A model generated the notes under the pieces. The model made no database searches and was not told where the DNA came from. It saw only the letters and a program-made list of their open reading frames with translations. This document shows, piece after piece, positions 33,550 through 43,410 of a stretch of 64,000 nt of DNA; position 1 is the stretch's first letter; every line of letters starts with the position of its first letter. This stretch comes from Mixophyes australis (lineage: Eukaryota > Chordata > Amphibia > Anura > Limnodynastidae), in contig JAVHZZ010000002.1 in assembly GCA_036250195.1 (NCBI GenBank), positions 65,994,705 to 66,058,704 of the forward strand, given 5' to 3'. The translations under genes were made by a program, and so were the position numbers.

Positions 33550-34700
33550 CAAGCTAACCGTGTCTGCACTCTCTTCACAGGTGATTACTTCGTTGGACTA
33601 AAGTACATTCCCCTCAAATGCTAGTCTTCTTGCAGCTGCTGCATTCTCCTACATGCTGTTGCAGAAATCAGAAATTGGCCCTAAATTTTTCCGGACACAA
33701 ACAGCATCTCCTTCATGTCATTTTTTAAAAGTTCTGTAACACCAAGTTGATTGTGTGTACAAAACAGGAAATGTGATGGAATTCAACCCCGCTGTAATGC
33801 TTGAACAATATTGGGGTCGTCATCAGAAATGACATATCCTCAGGGGAGTCCAAGCAGGATTAGCCATCTTTCAATGACATCCCTTAGTTTGTGTAACAGA
33901 TTGTGAGGTGTATGCCTCTTAGTGAAGCTGCTGATACACAGAGTAGCCTATTTCTGAAAAATGTGACGTACTTGGGTACATACTGCTGCTGTCCCTGCTG
34001 GTGAAGGCGAATGACCAACCCAGTGGGCTGTCACAGTCATATATTCTATACTTTGCCCAGTTCCGCTTGCCCACATATCTGTGGTTAAGTGTACAGTGGG
34101 TAGAATGGCATTTTATAGCTCAATGATTACTTTTCTAAGAACTTTCTGGTAGAGGTGAGGAATAGCTTTTCTAGTAAAATGGTGTCGTCTGGGAATTTGA
34201 TAATAGGGACAGAACACCTCAAGTAACTGTCTAAAAAAAGCTGCATTAATAATGGACATTGGACGCAGATCTAATACTAGCATAGTCCTTATGGCGTCTG
34301 TGATCCGCTTTGCGACTGAGTGACAGATTTCATACTTGCTTCCTCTTGCAAAGGATTGTTTAACTGTAAATTATTGGTTATGGGGATATTGATGATGAAG
34401 GTGTTGGGGGGGGGGGGGTAGATTGCAGGTGCTGGGATGTAGGTGAGAGAAGGGAGGCAGATGATACTAGACTGCTTGTTGTTATTTTTTTTTAACCTAA
34501 GTCTCTGATTTTCCCAACAGCTTTCCAAGAACTCGCTGAAAAATGACGTAACATGGATGAGGATTCCAGATGGTTAAGGTCCGTACCTCTACTGAGTGTG
34601 GCTTTAAAAATGCTACAAATGGCTAGACAACTGTTGTCAGAATTTGTGTAAAAATAATTCCACACTTAAGAGGTGGATTTTTGGTCTTATGCCCAGGCAT
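33550..34700 (-). pseudogene. hAT-family (BED-finger) transposase pseudogene
   Basis: Read on the minus strand from the right end of the element: near 34660 a BED-finger segment with VWNYF, CLAIC and ending LRHF; near 34240 a segment FRQLLEVFCPYYQIP followed by TRKAIPHLYQKV; near 34085 the catalytic-region box LTTDMWASG with YMTVTAHWVGH; near 33900 LLHKLRDVIERW; near 33825 VISDDDPNIVQAL holding the second acidic position; and near 33760 CFVHTINLVLQNFL. This is the standard order for hAT transposases. Frame changes and stops separate the boxes, and the C-terminal dimerisation segment with the last glutamate was not identified. It cannot be active. The gene points toward the accessory ORF. Confidence 0.82.
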
Positions 34701-35015
34701 GACAATGGCCTTTTTCTTATCACTGGCAAGAACTGCAGCAATTTGTCTTTGAAAGTGTATGAAAATCATATTGTGACCTAGGAGGTGGTCAAAATTGAAT
34801 GGAAATGACTGGAAATTAGAGTTAGTGAGGTGAATAATAATGTAGGTACAAAATAATACCTTAATTATGTTATTTTAGGCCAAAAAAAAATAATTTTTTT
34901 AACAAATTGCAAAACAAAACCAAACAAAACCAAAACCAAAACCAAAACACAATGGTAATCCAGATCCAAAACCAAAACCAAAACACAGAGGTCAGTGAGC
35001 ATCTCTAATGACAAC

Positions 35016-35410
35016 CCAAAAGGATGCAGAGCATTCCTGAACCAGATTTACCTGCAGTTTGAACTACAAGCAAAATTGTTCCCCACAGAGCAGATCAAAG
35101 TGGGACATGTCATCAATCTGCAGAATGGCCAGGATTTGCCTGGGGCCAAATCACTATGAAAGAATAATCTGTTAATGGGCAACAGTATGGAGTTTCATCT
35201 ATGAAGCTTATCTTTGACTTTCTGGGTTGCACTGTCAACGTCTCTGCACTGTTATTGCCTCTACCTTCTCAAGCAACATGGTTGTTCAGTCACCCAGTAT
35301 GACATTGAATTCTGGACTCTCGAAGAAGAGACCAGATAGAACGATGAGTAGCTGATCCCCTTCTTTCAGAAAGGACTGGCAGACTCCATTAAAGTTAACA
35401 TGAATCTATG
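35016..35410 (+). pseudogene. Ty3/gypsy Gag remnant, right part
   Basis: Beginning directly after the hAT target duplication, the plus strand reads PKGCRAFLNQIYLQFELQAK, FPTEQIKVGHVINLQNGQ, then in shifted frames NNLLMGNSMEFH and QYDIEFWTL, and IPFFQKGLADSIK. These are conserved Gag capsid-region segments of amphibian-type Ty3/gypsy elements. Several stops and frameshifts. The segment is split from its left part by the hAT insertion. Confidence 0.72.
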
Positions 35411-36218
35411 ATATAAAATATGTTTATGACTACAAGAATATATTGAAACAAGAGGGTAAAAACAGATGAGGTGAGGATGACGAAAGATATAATATAGAAA
35501 TAATTCCCCTCCGTCTTCCTAAATAAATCCTAATCTGTATGGCAAAAAACAAGAATAGGAATGAGATTAAGAAAATATATGCCACCAAAATTTACTTTTT
35601 AATTAAGAATAAGAAAAAGAAATGAAGAAAACCTTAAAACTGTTTAAAACAGCTTATAATTAAATTTCTACCTACCAACAAGCAATAAGGGCATACATCC
35701 TTTACTATAATAGATACTTTATTATGAAACAAATATTAAAGAATAATAACAATTAAATTTAAGAACCAAATAAATCTGGAGAAATAAAGTAATAAATTTA
35801 AGGAGACTATATAAAAGAATTTACGACCAGAAGTCATTCCATATTATTATACAATTAATCTATTTTAACAAACTAAATGAATGGTGCTATAAAAAGAATT
35901 AAACAATGAATGAACTTACAACCAAGTGTGACTCTATACTTAAAAGTCTATGATTGGCTGAAAGATGCCTTGAAAAAGCGAGTTATAAGGAACATGCGTT
36001 GGCATTTCCGCTGAGTGTATATGTCCACTAAAAAATTTGCATAAGAGGTTTTAAGAATGAATGTTAGATTCAGTTTTGAATGCGGTCTTGTAACCGTGAC
36101 GGACTAGAAAGTTACATATTAGTCCTGACAAGTAAGAGAGATCAGCGAGAGATCAGTAAGTCTATACCTTTTTTATATTGTAAAAATACTGCTAATAATA
36201 ATAGGAAAGCCAGATAGG
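35411..36218. other. AT-rich stretch with a possible Penelope terminal scrap
   Basis: No gene. Bases 35940-36030 contain TGCCTTGAAAAAGCGAG and GGAACATGCGTTGG, which resemble the terminal region of the Penelope-like element at 43361-43405 (TGCTTTGAAAAAGTC, GAAACGCGTC). The AT-rich 35480-35900 could be the matching untranslated region. Weak. Confidence 0.35.
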
Positions 36219-37153
36219 TGTCAGGATTCACTAGGATGAGTGGGATCCTTCTGTTCTGCCTGGGATTGGTGGTACTTCACCCAGATGTTACAGCAACCGG
36301 TGCAGCATTAACTCATAGAACAGTATAAGAGGTCTTCACGTTTAGCAGCCGCCTTTCCCGTAGAGACTGGTTATGCTCACAGGTACTCAGATGCCCCTAG
36401 GACTTATGCTCAGAGTAGTATGAGTATATGTTCACACGGCAGCGCACAGGCACAGGAGGTAGAACATGAAGCAGAGGCAGGCCAGAGATCTGCGGACTAG
36501 ACAGAGCACCGGAGGAGATGTCAGGAACCAGCAGGGTCAGGGTCACAGGCAGTGGTTCAGAATCCAGGGACAGGTAAAAGGTCTGGATCACAGGCAATGG
36601 TTCAGAGTCTGGGTACAGGCAAAAGATCAGGGTCACAGGCAATGGTTTAGGGTCCAGGGACAGGCAGAGGTCATACACAGGTAAATCAATCTGAGGTTTC
36701 AACACCAAACAAGAACAGGAGTCGGCAGCAGTACTGAGACAGAATGCTATAACCGGCAGTGAGGCTCAGCCCTGACTGCCTTAAATAGTACTAAGAGCCA
36801 ATCAGAGCCCTACAAGCATCCCCAGGAATATCCTAATTGATTAGTAATGCTGGTGGCCAATGAGGATAAAGGTACAAAGCTAATAGTAATTGGCCAGGTG
36901 GCTGCATAATAAATTACTAGTAAAAGAGTAATAGGATCCCTTTAATTAGCCCCTATTGGCAAACAACCCCTACGCGCACGCGCCCGGCTATCTGACAACT
37001 ACGACAGGTAAATGCAGGCATCCTGGTTGTTGCCTAGGCAACCGGGACGTCGGGACCGGAAGTGATGTCCCGGTCGTCAAAGCGACTGCCGGGACACCAG
37101 AGACCAGGGGCGGGGAGTCGCGACGGTGGCTGCTGCCGCCACGGCTCCTGACA
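36219..37153 (-). repeat. Ty3/gypsy LTR (935 bases), likely the 3' LTR of the pol at 38060-40800
   Basis: Ends are inverted: TGTCAGGA at 36219 and TCCTGACA ending at 37153. Read on the minus strand it shows a GC-rich U3, a TATA-like CTATTTAAGGCAG at about 36785, then U5-side minisatellite text CCTGTGACCCTGA repeated near 36540-36665. The 5-base flanks ATAGG (left) and CCAGA (right) differ, so it is not a solo LTR but one end of a longer element lying to its right. The opposite LTR is not in the window. Confidence 0.78.
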
Positions 37154-37299
37154 CCAGAGGCGCGAAATCTAACAAAGTGAAAGGTTTTCAACAGAGGTTC
37201 CCGCAAGGGAATTTGGGCTTGGCAGCTTCCACCCTGCAGGTCGCAGCCCTCTAGGGGAGTTCCCAGTGAGCAGCGATAGAGAACCTAGTACAGAGAAGG
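37154..37299 (-). other. Gypsy 3' untranslated segment
   Basis: It lies between the LTR ending at 37153 and the nested solo LTR, and continues at 37977. No obvious polypurine tract adjoins the LTR. It resembles 29718-29790. Confidence 0.45.
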
Positions 37300-37971
37300 T
37301 GTCACGACTGAGTATAGCATACCTGCTATTGTTGGCACTACTCGAAGGAAGGTGCGGAGTCTAACGTGCCCCTGGTGTTCACAAGGGACCCCCGCAAGGA
37401 GGTCTGGACTCAGCTGCAGGTCCTTCCACGAGTCAGATAGAGAAGCACGAGAGGAATGTCAGACAAGCCGGTTCAGCAACGGTGCGGGCAAGGCAGGTAC
37501 ACGAGGAGAATCCAAAGGGGTAGTGAGTCAAGCCGGGTCGGTAGCGTTCTGGCAGCGTGGTACAAAGGGAGATCCAAAAGGGTAGTCAAGGCAATCCGGG
37601 TCACAAGGGTCACAGGCAAAACGGCAATCATCAGGAGGCAGGCAAAAGGTCAGGAGACAAGTAACACACATGAACACTGGAAACGCTGGAGAACAGGAAA
37701 GGACCTGAAACTCTGGCACTGGAGGTGGACCCAAGAGAGGCTTAAATGTATCCATTGGCCAATGAGACTCAGAGCCGCAGCGCTTGTCATAATTTTAGCG
37801 CCATAGCGTTTCCGCAATACAGCGCCCTGTTGCCTAGCAATGGGGACGCTACTGAATCTGTAGCCGGGCGGCCGAGCGGGGCGGAAGTGACACGTCTGGT
37901 TGATAGGCAACCAGAAGCGCCGAGCGGCACAGCGGGACATCCGTCCCGATCTCTACAGGCGGCGCCTGACA
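37300..37971 (-). mobile_element. Nested solo LTR (672 bases) with 5-base target duplication
   Basis: Ends are TGTCACGACTG (37300) and GCGCCTGACA (37971). Flanks GAAGG (37295-37299) and GAAGG (37972-37976) form a perfect 5-base duplication, as for LTR retrotransposons. On the minus strand a TATA-like ACATTTAAGCCTC is at about 37745. It belongs to a different LTR family from 36219-37153 and has no internal region, so it is a recombination-derived solo LTR inserted into the 3' part of the gypsy element. Confidence 0.9.
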
Positions 37972-38269
37972 GAAGGATGCAGGCACTAGATAGCTACAAA
38001 TGAGTAGGAGTACTGAGTGATGCTCAGTGATAGTCCACAGAGAGATAATAGGTGATTAGCGGCAGCACACTTGGAGAGATGATAGCTTGAAAGAAACAGG
38101 GATGATCACCCGAGAAATCTTGTACGGACCAATGTACCGGGGAGCAAATTTCATACATGGTACTTTCAGCCATATGTTCTTGGTAGAAAGCCATACTCGA
38201 TCTCCAACTTTCAGTGGAGGAACAGCCCTGCGCTTCTTGTCAGCAAAAGCTTATAGCGAGTAGAGGATT

Positions 38270-39170
38270 TCTGTTACGCCCTTCGAACCTGAGACCATGT
38301 AGACAGAAAGTCCTCATGTAGATAGTTAACTGCAGGGACCTGGGTGGATGGTAGGGCTGAGAATTCGGAAATGAGAGGGTGTCCTCCATATACAATAAAG
38401 AACAGAGTGGCAGTGGTGGATTCATGAAAGGCGGTACTGTGAACAAATTCGGGCCATGACAACATATCAACCCAATTGTCCTGATTAGCAGAGGAGAAGA
38501 TCCTGAGAAATGTCTCCAGATTTTTATTGACCCTCTCGGTTTGGCTGTTGGTTTGAGGATGGTAGGAGGAGGAAAATTTTAGGCAGATGCCCAGGAGATG
38601 ACACAGAGATCTCCAGAATTTTGATATGAATTGGACTCCGTGGTCAGAGATGATCTCCATGGGGCAGCCATGTAAGCGAAAAATTTCTTTAACAAAGTGT
38701 TGTGCCAATACTGCTGAAGAGGGTAAGCCAACCAAGGGGACGAAATGTGCCATCTTAGAAAATCAGTCCACAATCACCCAGATGATGTTACATTTTTTGC
38801 TACTGGGTACGTCCGTGATGAAATCCATGGATATATAAGTCCATGGTTTGGTGGGCAACGGAAGAAGATGGAGAAGACCCAGTGGAGGCTGACTGGGAAA
38901 TTTGTGTTGGGCACGCACAGTGTAAGTGGCTACAAACTCCTTAACTTTGGACTGGTATTTAGGCCACCAGTACTGGCGAGAAATCAATTCACAGGTCTTA
39001 TGAGTCCCTAGATGTCCAGAAAAATGTGTAGCATGGAAACATGTGAGAAGTCTTTTTCGCAAATAAGGAGGGACAACGGTTTTCCTTGGAGGACGAGTAG
39101 ACAGCGTAGTCGCTTGGAGGGCATTTAGGGTCCAAGATGGGATGTTCGAGGAAATCCTCAGGGTCAGCAT
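38270..39170 (-). pseudogene. Gypsy integrase pseudogene
   Basis: The first half (39170-38763) has the zinc-finger histidines in HATHFSGHLGTHKTC but the CXXC pair is lost: the reading is ATYTVRAQHK with Tyr and Arg in the cysteine places. The catalytic core has D in YISMDFITDVP, D in IISDHGVQF and E in NSQTERVNKNLE, so the DDE triad is still readable. The core is open for 159 codons (38753-38274). Truncated after this with no chromodomain visible. Confidence 0.88.
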
Positions 39171-39179
39171 TCTTAAAGG

Positions 39180-40085
39180 CTCGAGATAAAGTATCAGCTT
39201 TTTGATTTTTAAGCCCCGGTTTGAAGGTCACATGAAGATCGAAATGTGAGAGGAACAATGATCACCGTGCTTGCCGGGGATTTAGGCACTGAGCAGACTG
39301 GAGTTAGAGAAGGTTTTTATGATCTGTACAAACTGTGACAGAGTGACGATCCTCCTCCAGAAGATAACGCCATTCACATAAAGCTAAGCCTGGGAGCTTA
39401 GAAAGAACATTTCACCAGTTTGCAATACAACTGGTTCTTACGAAGTTGAGAGAGGACTTCGGCAACATGCATGCGTTGAGACTGGAGATCCCTTAAGAAG
39501 ATTAAGATGTCCTCAAGGTACACCACCATGAAGGAATACAATAGATCGCGTTGACATAGCTCTGAAAAACTGCTGGGGCAATACAGAGTCCGAAAGGCAT
39601 CATTAGGTATTCGTAATGGCCATCCCGCATGTTGAACGCTGTCTTTCACTTGTCCCTGGCTCGTATCCTGATGAGGTTATAGGCCCCATGAAGGTCCAAT
39701 TTGGTGAAAATTTTGGCACCTTTGATACGATCAAATAACTTGGCCATTAGTGGAGTGGGATATCGTTTTTTGATGGTAATGAAATTTAGGCCTCTGTAGG
39801 CAATGCAAGGGCGCAGGGAACCATCTTTTTTCTTCACAAAGAAGAAACCGGCTCCAGCTGGAGAAGTGGAGGGCCTAATAAAACCCTGTTGTAATTTCTC
39901 CTTGATGTATAAGGTGGTGGCAAGGAAAGAGGATAGACTCTGCCTCTAAGAGGAATTTTCCCAGGTAAAAGATCAATGGGGCAATCCCATGCCCGATGAG
40001 GAGGTAGTTGTTCAGCGTATGTTTTATTAAAGACATCTGCAAATGACAAATATTGGGAGGGATGCATGGAGGTAGTAGAGTCCAT
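39180..40085 (-). pseudogene. Gypsy reverse transcriptase / RNase H pseudogene
   Basis: Segments on the minus strand: [20 protein letters not shown] (40000), [18 protein letters not shown] (39837), the catalytic [14 protein letters not shown] with the first aspartate (39700), [13 protein letters not shown] (39540) and NQKADTLSRAF (39200) from the RNase H end. The usual YLDD box reads YLED, a change of the second catalytic aspartate. Frames shift near 39900, 39640 and 39400. Not functional. Confidence 0.88.
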
Positions 40086-40127
40086 TACGGTATGGAGAGT
40101 CCTCAGTGGTTTTACTTGGGTAAGGCA

Positions 40128-40469
40128 TCATCCTGAGCAGGCTGCTCCCCAAGCCAGAATTTGAGAGGAAGGCCAGTCTAAGTGCGGTGAATGCAGGTGA
40201 AGCCAAGGTAGGCCTAAAACAATAAGATTCATAGCCAGTGGAAGTATGAGAAAATATTTTTTTTCCCAATGTAAGGCTCCTATCTGTAGGGAGAATACAT
40301 TGGTACAATGGTGAATATGGCAATTTAGCAGAGGATCTCCATTAATACCGGTAATGATCATCGGTTTCTTCAGAGGCACAGAAGGCAGAGCCAGTTGTTT
40401 CACTAAGGACAGGGAAATGAAATTCCCGGCAGCACAGAATCTAGTAGAGCACAGGAATGAACAGATCAA
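40128..40469 (-). pseudogene. Gypsy aspartic protease pseudogene
   Basis: The frame reads CAAGNFISLSLVKQL, equivalent to the DSGAAGNFI active-site region of gypsy proteases with the DSG part shifted out of frame, followed by ITGINGDPL and YFLILPLAMNLIVLGLPWL, equivalent to the flap and the ILGLPWL end. It sits between the Gag zinc knuckle and RT. Confidence 0.75.
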
Positions 40470-40559
40470 GAGGTAGGGTGAATGGAAAGAAGCATGTTTG
40501 GTTAAAAGAAAAATCTGGAGAGGCGTTAACTGTTCTTAGCCTGACCTCCCCTGAGCAAG

Positions 40560-40799
40560 CTAAGATCTGTCGTTTCCCGATCGTTTAGGACATGACTGGA
40601 GAAGGTGTCCAGTGTCTCCACAATAAATACAGACTTTATTCTTAATTCTCCTTTCTCTTTCTTCCGGGGTTAGGCGAGAGTGGCCCAACTGCATGGGTTC
40701 ATCGGAAGAAGTGGGAGGTAGAAATCGAGGCGCCAGTCGGAGAGGTGGACTTCTTGGAAATTCTTTCTCAGAAGATCTTTCTCGGAACCGTAGGTCCAC
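40560..40799 (-). pseudogene. Gypsy Gag C-terminus with CCHC zinc knuckle
   Basis: The frame contains MQLGHSRLTPEERERRI followed by CIYCGDTGHLLQSC, a canonical CX2CX4HX4C retroviral-type knuckle, all four ligands present. This binds nucleic acid in Gag. The frame runs into the Penelope-like element at about 40800. Confidence 0.88.
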
Positions 40800-40805
40800 C
40801 CTGTT

Positions 40806-41800
40806 ACACAGAGAAATTATCGAACTTTGATGTACAGTCCCTTTATACCCATATTCCTCATCTATCAGGCTTGAAGGCTGTAAGAAAAGTGTTGGAAAGA
40901 GACTCTAACATTCTATATAGTCATCAAAAGTTCCTCAATGATGCCATCCAGTTTATTCTTACTCACAATTATTTTTTATTTGAATCTACTTATTATCTTC
41001 AGGTGATGGGGACGGCCATGGGGACTAGGTTCACTCTGAGCTATGCTAACCTCTACATGGGGGAGTTGGAAAACGAACTTGTGTGGGGGGACCGTTCAGG
41101 GCGAACCTGGTCCTCTATTACATTAATTATTTGTTTATTATTTGGAATGGAGGCAAAGATTCTGCCCAACAATTTGTTTCTTATTTTAACACTAATTATT
41201 ATGGGTTGAAATTGACACACCATTTTGATTTCAATTCTATCACCTTCCTTGATGTTACCCACTCAGTGAGTGATAGTTCTATTGTTTCAGTGAATTAAAA
41301 CAAACCGGTAGACTCTAGTTCATATCTCCATTATACCAGTAGTCATCATAAACCATGGATAATGAACATTCCAAAAGGCCAAATGAACAGATTGAGAAGG
41401 AACTGTTCAAAAATTGAAGATTTCAATATACAGGCTGATATTATGTCTAAAAACTTTTTAAATAGAGGTTACCCGGATGGTATATTAAAACAAGCTGGAC
41501 AGTTTGCACTTCAACAAGATAGGGGTAACCTACTAGTTCCCAAAAAACGTAACACTGAAGATGTATCTGACCAACAATACTTATGTGCCTTTATTTCCAA
41601 GTTTAATAATAAATTATATCAAATTAAAAATATTGTATCTAGAAATTTATTATAGGGTTTTACAATTTGACCATATTTTGGTAAAAATACTGAAACTAAA
41701 ACCAAGGGTGGTTTTTAAGAAAAATAACAGCTTAAGGAATCTTTTAGCCCCCAGTGTTTTAAAGAAGGTAAAATTGGCTCCCGTCAATATCAGTATGGAT
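40806..41800 (+). pseudogene. Penelope-like reverse transcriptase pseudogene
   Basis: Plus-strand segments: NFDVQSLYTHIPHLSGLKAV (RT box with the first catalytic Asp), NYFLFESTYYLQVMGTAMGT then SYANLYMGELE, HFDFNSITFLDVTHSVSDSS, LHYTSSHHKPWIMNIPKGQM, and NRLRRNCSKIEDF with NRGYPDGIL. These boxes occur in this order in Penelope RT. The catalytic YxDD segment around 41110-41130 is disrupted by a frameshift (YYINYLF). In-frame stop at about 41297. Not functional. Confidence 0.88.
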
Positions 41801-41982
41801 CAGTGGATCCCAAACTTTTTCAGTTCAAGGCACCCTTAGGGTTTCCATCATTTTTTCAAGGCACCCCTAAGCCAAAATGATTACTAAGTACTCCCCCACC
41901 TTGCTTACCACTGGACAAGGCACCCCTGTGAGATCGCAGAGGCACCCCAGAGAGCCTAAGTGCACAGTTTGGGAACCACTGG
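41801..41982. mobile_element. hAT MITE, third copy, nested in the Penelope-like element
   Basis: Ends CAGTGGATCCCAAACTTTTT and CAGTTTGGGAACCACTG are inverted. GTATGGAT flanks both sides (41793-41800 and 41983-41990), a perfect 8-base duplication. At 182 bases it is the shortest of the three family members. Its interior AAGGCACCCTTAGGGTTTCC and AAAATGATTACTAAG match the ends of 17363-18229. Confidence 0.95.
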
Positions 41983-41990
41983 TATGGATA

Positions 41991-42478
41991 GTAAAAGATT
42001 GTGGTTGTCCCCTAAACTAGTGGGATGCTATAGATGTAACAAGAGAGTTTGTTTAACTTGTAAACTTTTGCAAAATGGAAAAAAAGTTGTTAAGTCTGTT
42101 AGTAATGGATCAAAATTTGCGATTAAATAATGTATTAATTTTGATACTACATTCATTATCTACGTGCTGGAGTGCCCTTGTGGCCTCCAGTACGTGGGCC
42201 GTACTACTCGTTCTCTGAAAACTAGGTTCCGAGAACATAGACTAAACATTCTACAAGGCTTACTTACACATAGTGTCTCTCGACACTTTTATCACAAACA
42301 TAGGAGTTCCCCAATAGGGTTAACCACTTTTGGTGTGGAAAGACTTGAATGTACACTCAGAGGCGGTGACAAATATAAGAACTTGTGTCGGGGAGAAGCC
42401 TCATGAATCTTTAAATTACAGACGTTATCACCTGATGGGCTCAATGAAACAATCAAATTTAATGATTGGTATCTGTAG
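41991..42478 (+). pseudogene. GIY-YIG endonuclease domain of the Penelope-like element
   Basis: After the MITE the coding sequence resumes with WLSPKLVGCYRCNKRVCLTC (a cysteine cluster found ahead of the nuclease in Penelope proteins). It continues with VLECPCGLQYVGRTTRSLKT, where Tyr-Val-Gly is the YIG half, FREHRLNI, THSVSRHFYHKHRSS and LRGGDKYKNLC. An 80-codon frame is open at 42164-42406; a stop at about 42127 and a frameshift near 42405 separate the neighbouring parts. The conserved Arg of TRSLKTRF and the region expected to hold the catalytic Glu are readable. It nicks target DNA for integration in intact elements. Confidence 0.88.
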
Positions 42479-42915
42479 ACATATTTGATAGATCTCTATA
42501 TGTGTCTTGCCATTCATTTGGGTTTCCTTTTATCTAATTTTTGTTTTTGTTTCTATTTTATATATTTTTTAACTTTATATCCTATTTTTAACATTTCATA
42601 TATAATTATTATTTTGGATGTTTAGAATATATTAATGAGCTATGTATAACAACTCATCTTAGTATCAAAGATGTCATATATGTTAGAATTGTATATAGAT
42701 ATGCTGAACGCTATTAATGTTCCTTACCTCCCCCCCTGTTTTTTGCAACCTGCGATTAGAATATTTATATGGGGGTCCAGTAGATGAGTGTCAAATATGA
42801 CATATGATGTATATCTTTGTATATGGGAGATGTATTATTTTGGCATCAGGGTTATCGTACTAGTGTATATTTATATATTTTATCTTTATATAGTTTTATA
42901 TTGGTTTTTGGTATT

Positions 42916-42970
42916 GAGATGCGTGTGTGTGTGTGTGTATGTGTGTGCATATGTGTGTGTGTATATATGT
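42916..42970. repeat. TG/TA microsatellite
   Basis: A run of mainly GTGTGTGTGTGT and TATATGT units in the Penelope 3' region. The 65- and 73-codon frames across it are by-products of the repeat. Confidence 0.9.
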
Positions 42971-43360
42971 ATTCTCATACTTTAGTATGAATTTTTTACA
43001 CAACCAAGATTTTTTTTGTTGGTTGATTACATTATAACTGATATATATTTTATTAATATTCTTTATGAGAGAAGTCAGATCTTGAAGATAGGTTTCTTTA
43101 TGTGTTCCAGTCGGCATATGGATTATATTATATTATACATATTGAAAATGTAGCTAATTGGGTGTTTTTCTTGTGTAATTTTTATATGTTTTCTAGTAAA
43201 GTAGTATTGTTTTATTTGGCTAGTAGTTACCACTAATGAGTTAAAAATATCATTTTGCTGCTTCAAAGATGTTTCAGATGTTTTAAATGTATCACTGATT
43301 GATACACCAATCATAAGCAATATAGAAGCTTTATATAGCTGGATATTATATGGATGGTCT

Positions 43361-43410
43361 CACTGCTTTGAAAAAGTCTGCATTTGCCGGATGAAACGCG
43401 TCAGAGAGAA
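43361..43410 (+). ncRNA. Degenerate hammerhead-ribozyme-like segment of the Penelope terminal region
   Basis: The order TTTGAAAAA, a five-pair stem GTCTG (43376-43380) with CGGAT (43388-43392) enclosing CATTTGC, then GAAA (43393-43396) and CGCGTC resembles the hammerhead core CTGATGA-stem II-GAAA found in Penelope terminal repeats. The CTGATGA box is changed to CTTTGAA, so self-cleavage is not expected. Stem II and GAAA are seen directly; identity as a former ribozyme is inference from family knowledge. Confidence 0.5.

Larger units (their letters stand above)
30643..35007. mobile_element. hAT transposon, 4.4 kb, with convergent accessory ORF and transposase
   Basis: The ends are TAGTGATGGGCGGG (30643) and the inverted CAGTGAGCATCTCTA ending at 35007. 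Flanks ATGACAAC (30635-30642) and ATGACAAC (35008-35015) are a perfect 8-base target duplication, diagnostic of hAT. In order from the left: a CG-rich promoter-like end, a tandem array of about nine units near 104 bases (31010-31975), a plus-strand accessory ORF (31978), a long decayed middle, a BED-finger transposase read on the minus strand (34700 down to about 33550), and a closing CAAAAC hexamer run. Many stops are present. It sits inside a gypsy gag remnant. A 3.0 kb relative is at 57535-60536. Confidence 0.93.
38060..40800 (-). mobile_element. Ty3/gypsy retrotransposon internal region (gag end through integrase), decayed
   Basis: On the minus strand the order is Gag zinc knuckle (40800-40560), protease (40470-40130), RT (40085-39400), RNase H region (39400-39180), integrase (39170-38270) and a post-integrase segment KVGDRVWLSTKNI with APRYIGPYKISRVI (38230-38090). 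The order protease-RT-RNase H-integrase is that of Ty3/gypsy. Numerous frameshifts. The upstream part of Gag and the other LTR are missing: the element stops at about 40800 where the Penelope-like element begins. Confidence 0.92.

Noticed and set aside
36466..36684. Gln/Gly-rich 72-codon ORF and its antisense 103-codon partner
   Set aside because: Both follow the minisatellite in the U5-side of a gypsy LTR.
38274..38753. Functional integrase or host-domesticated integrase gene
   Set aside because: The 159-codon frame keeps the DDE residues, but the zinc finger lost its cysteines, flanking frames are broken, and it sits in its normal place within a decayed gypsy pol.
42788..43117. Short frames across the TG-rich region
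   Set aside because: They follow a dinucleotide repeat in the Penelope 3' region and have no motif.
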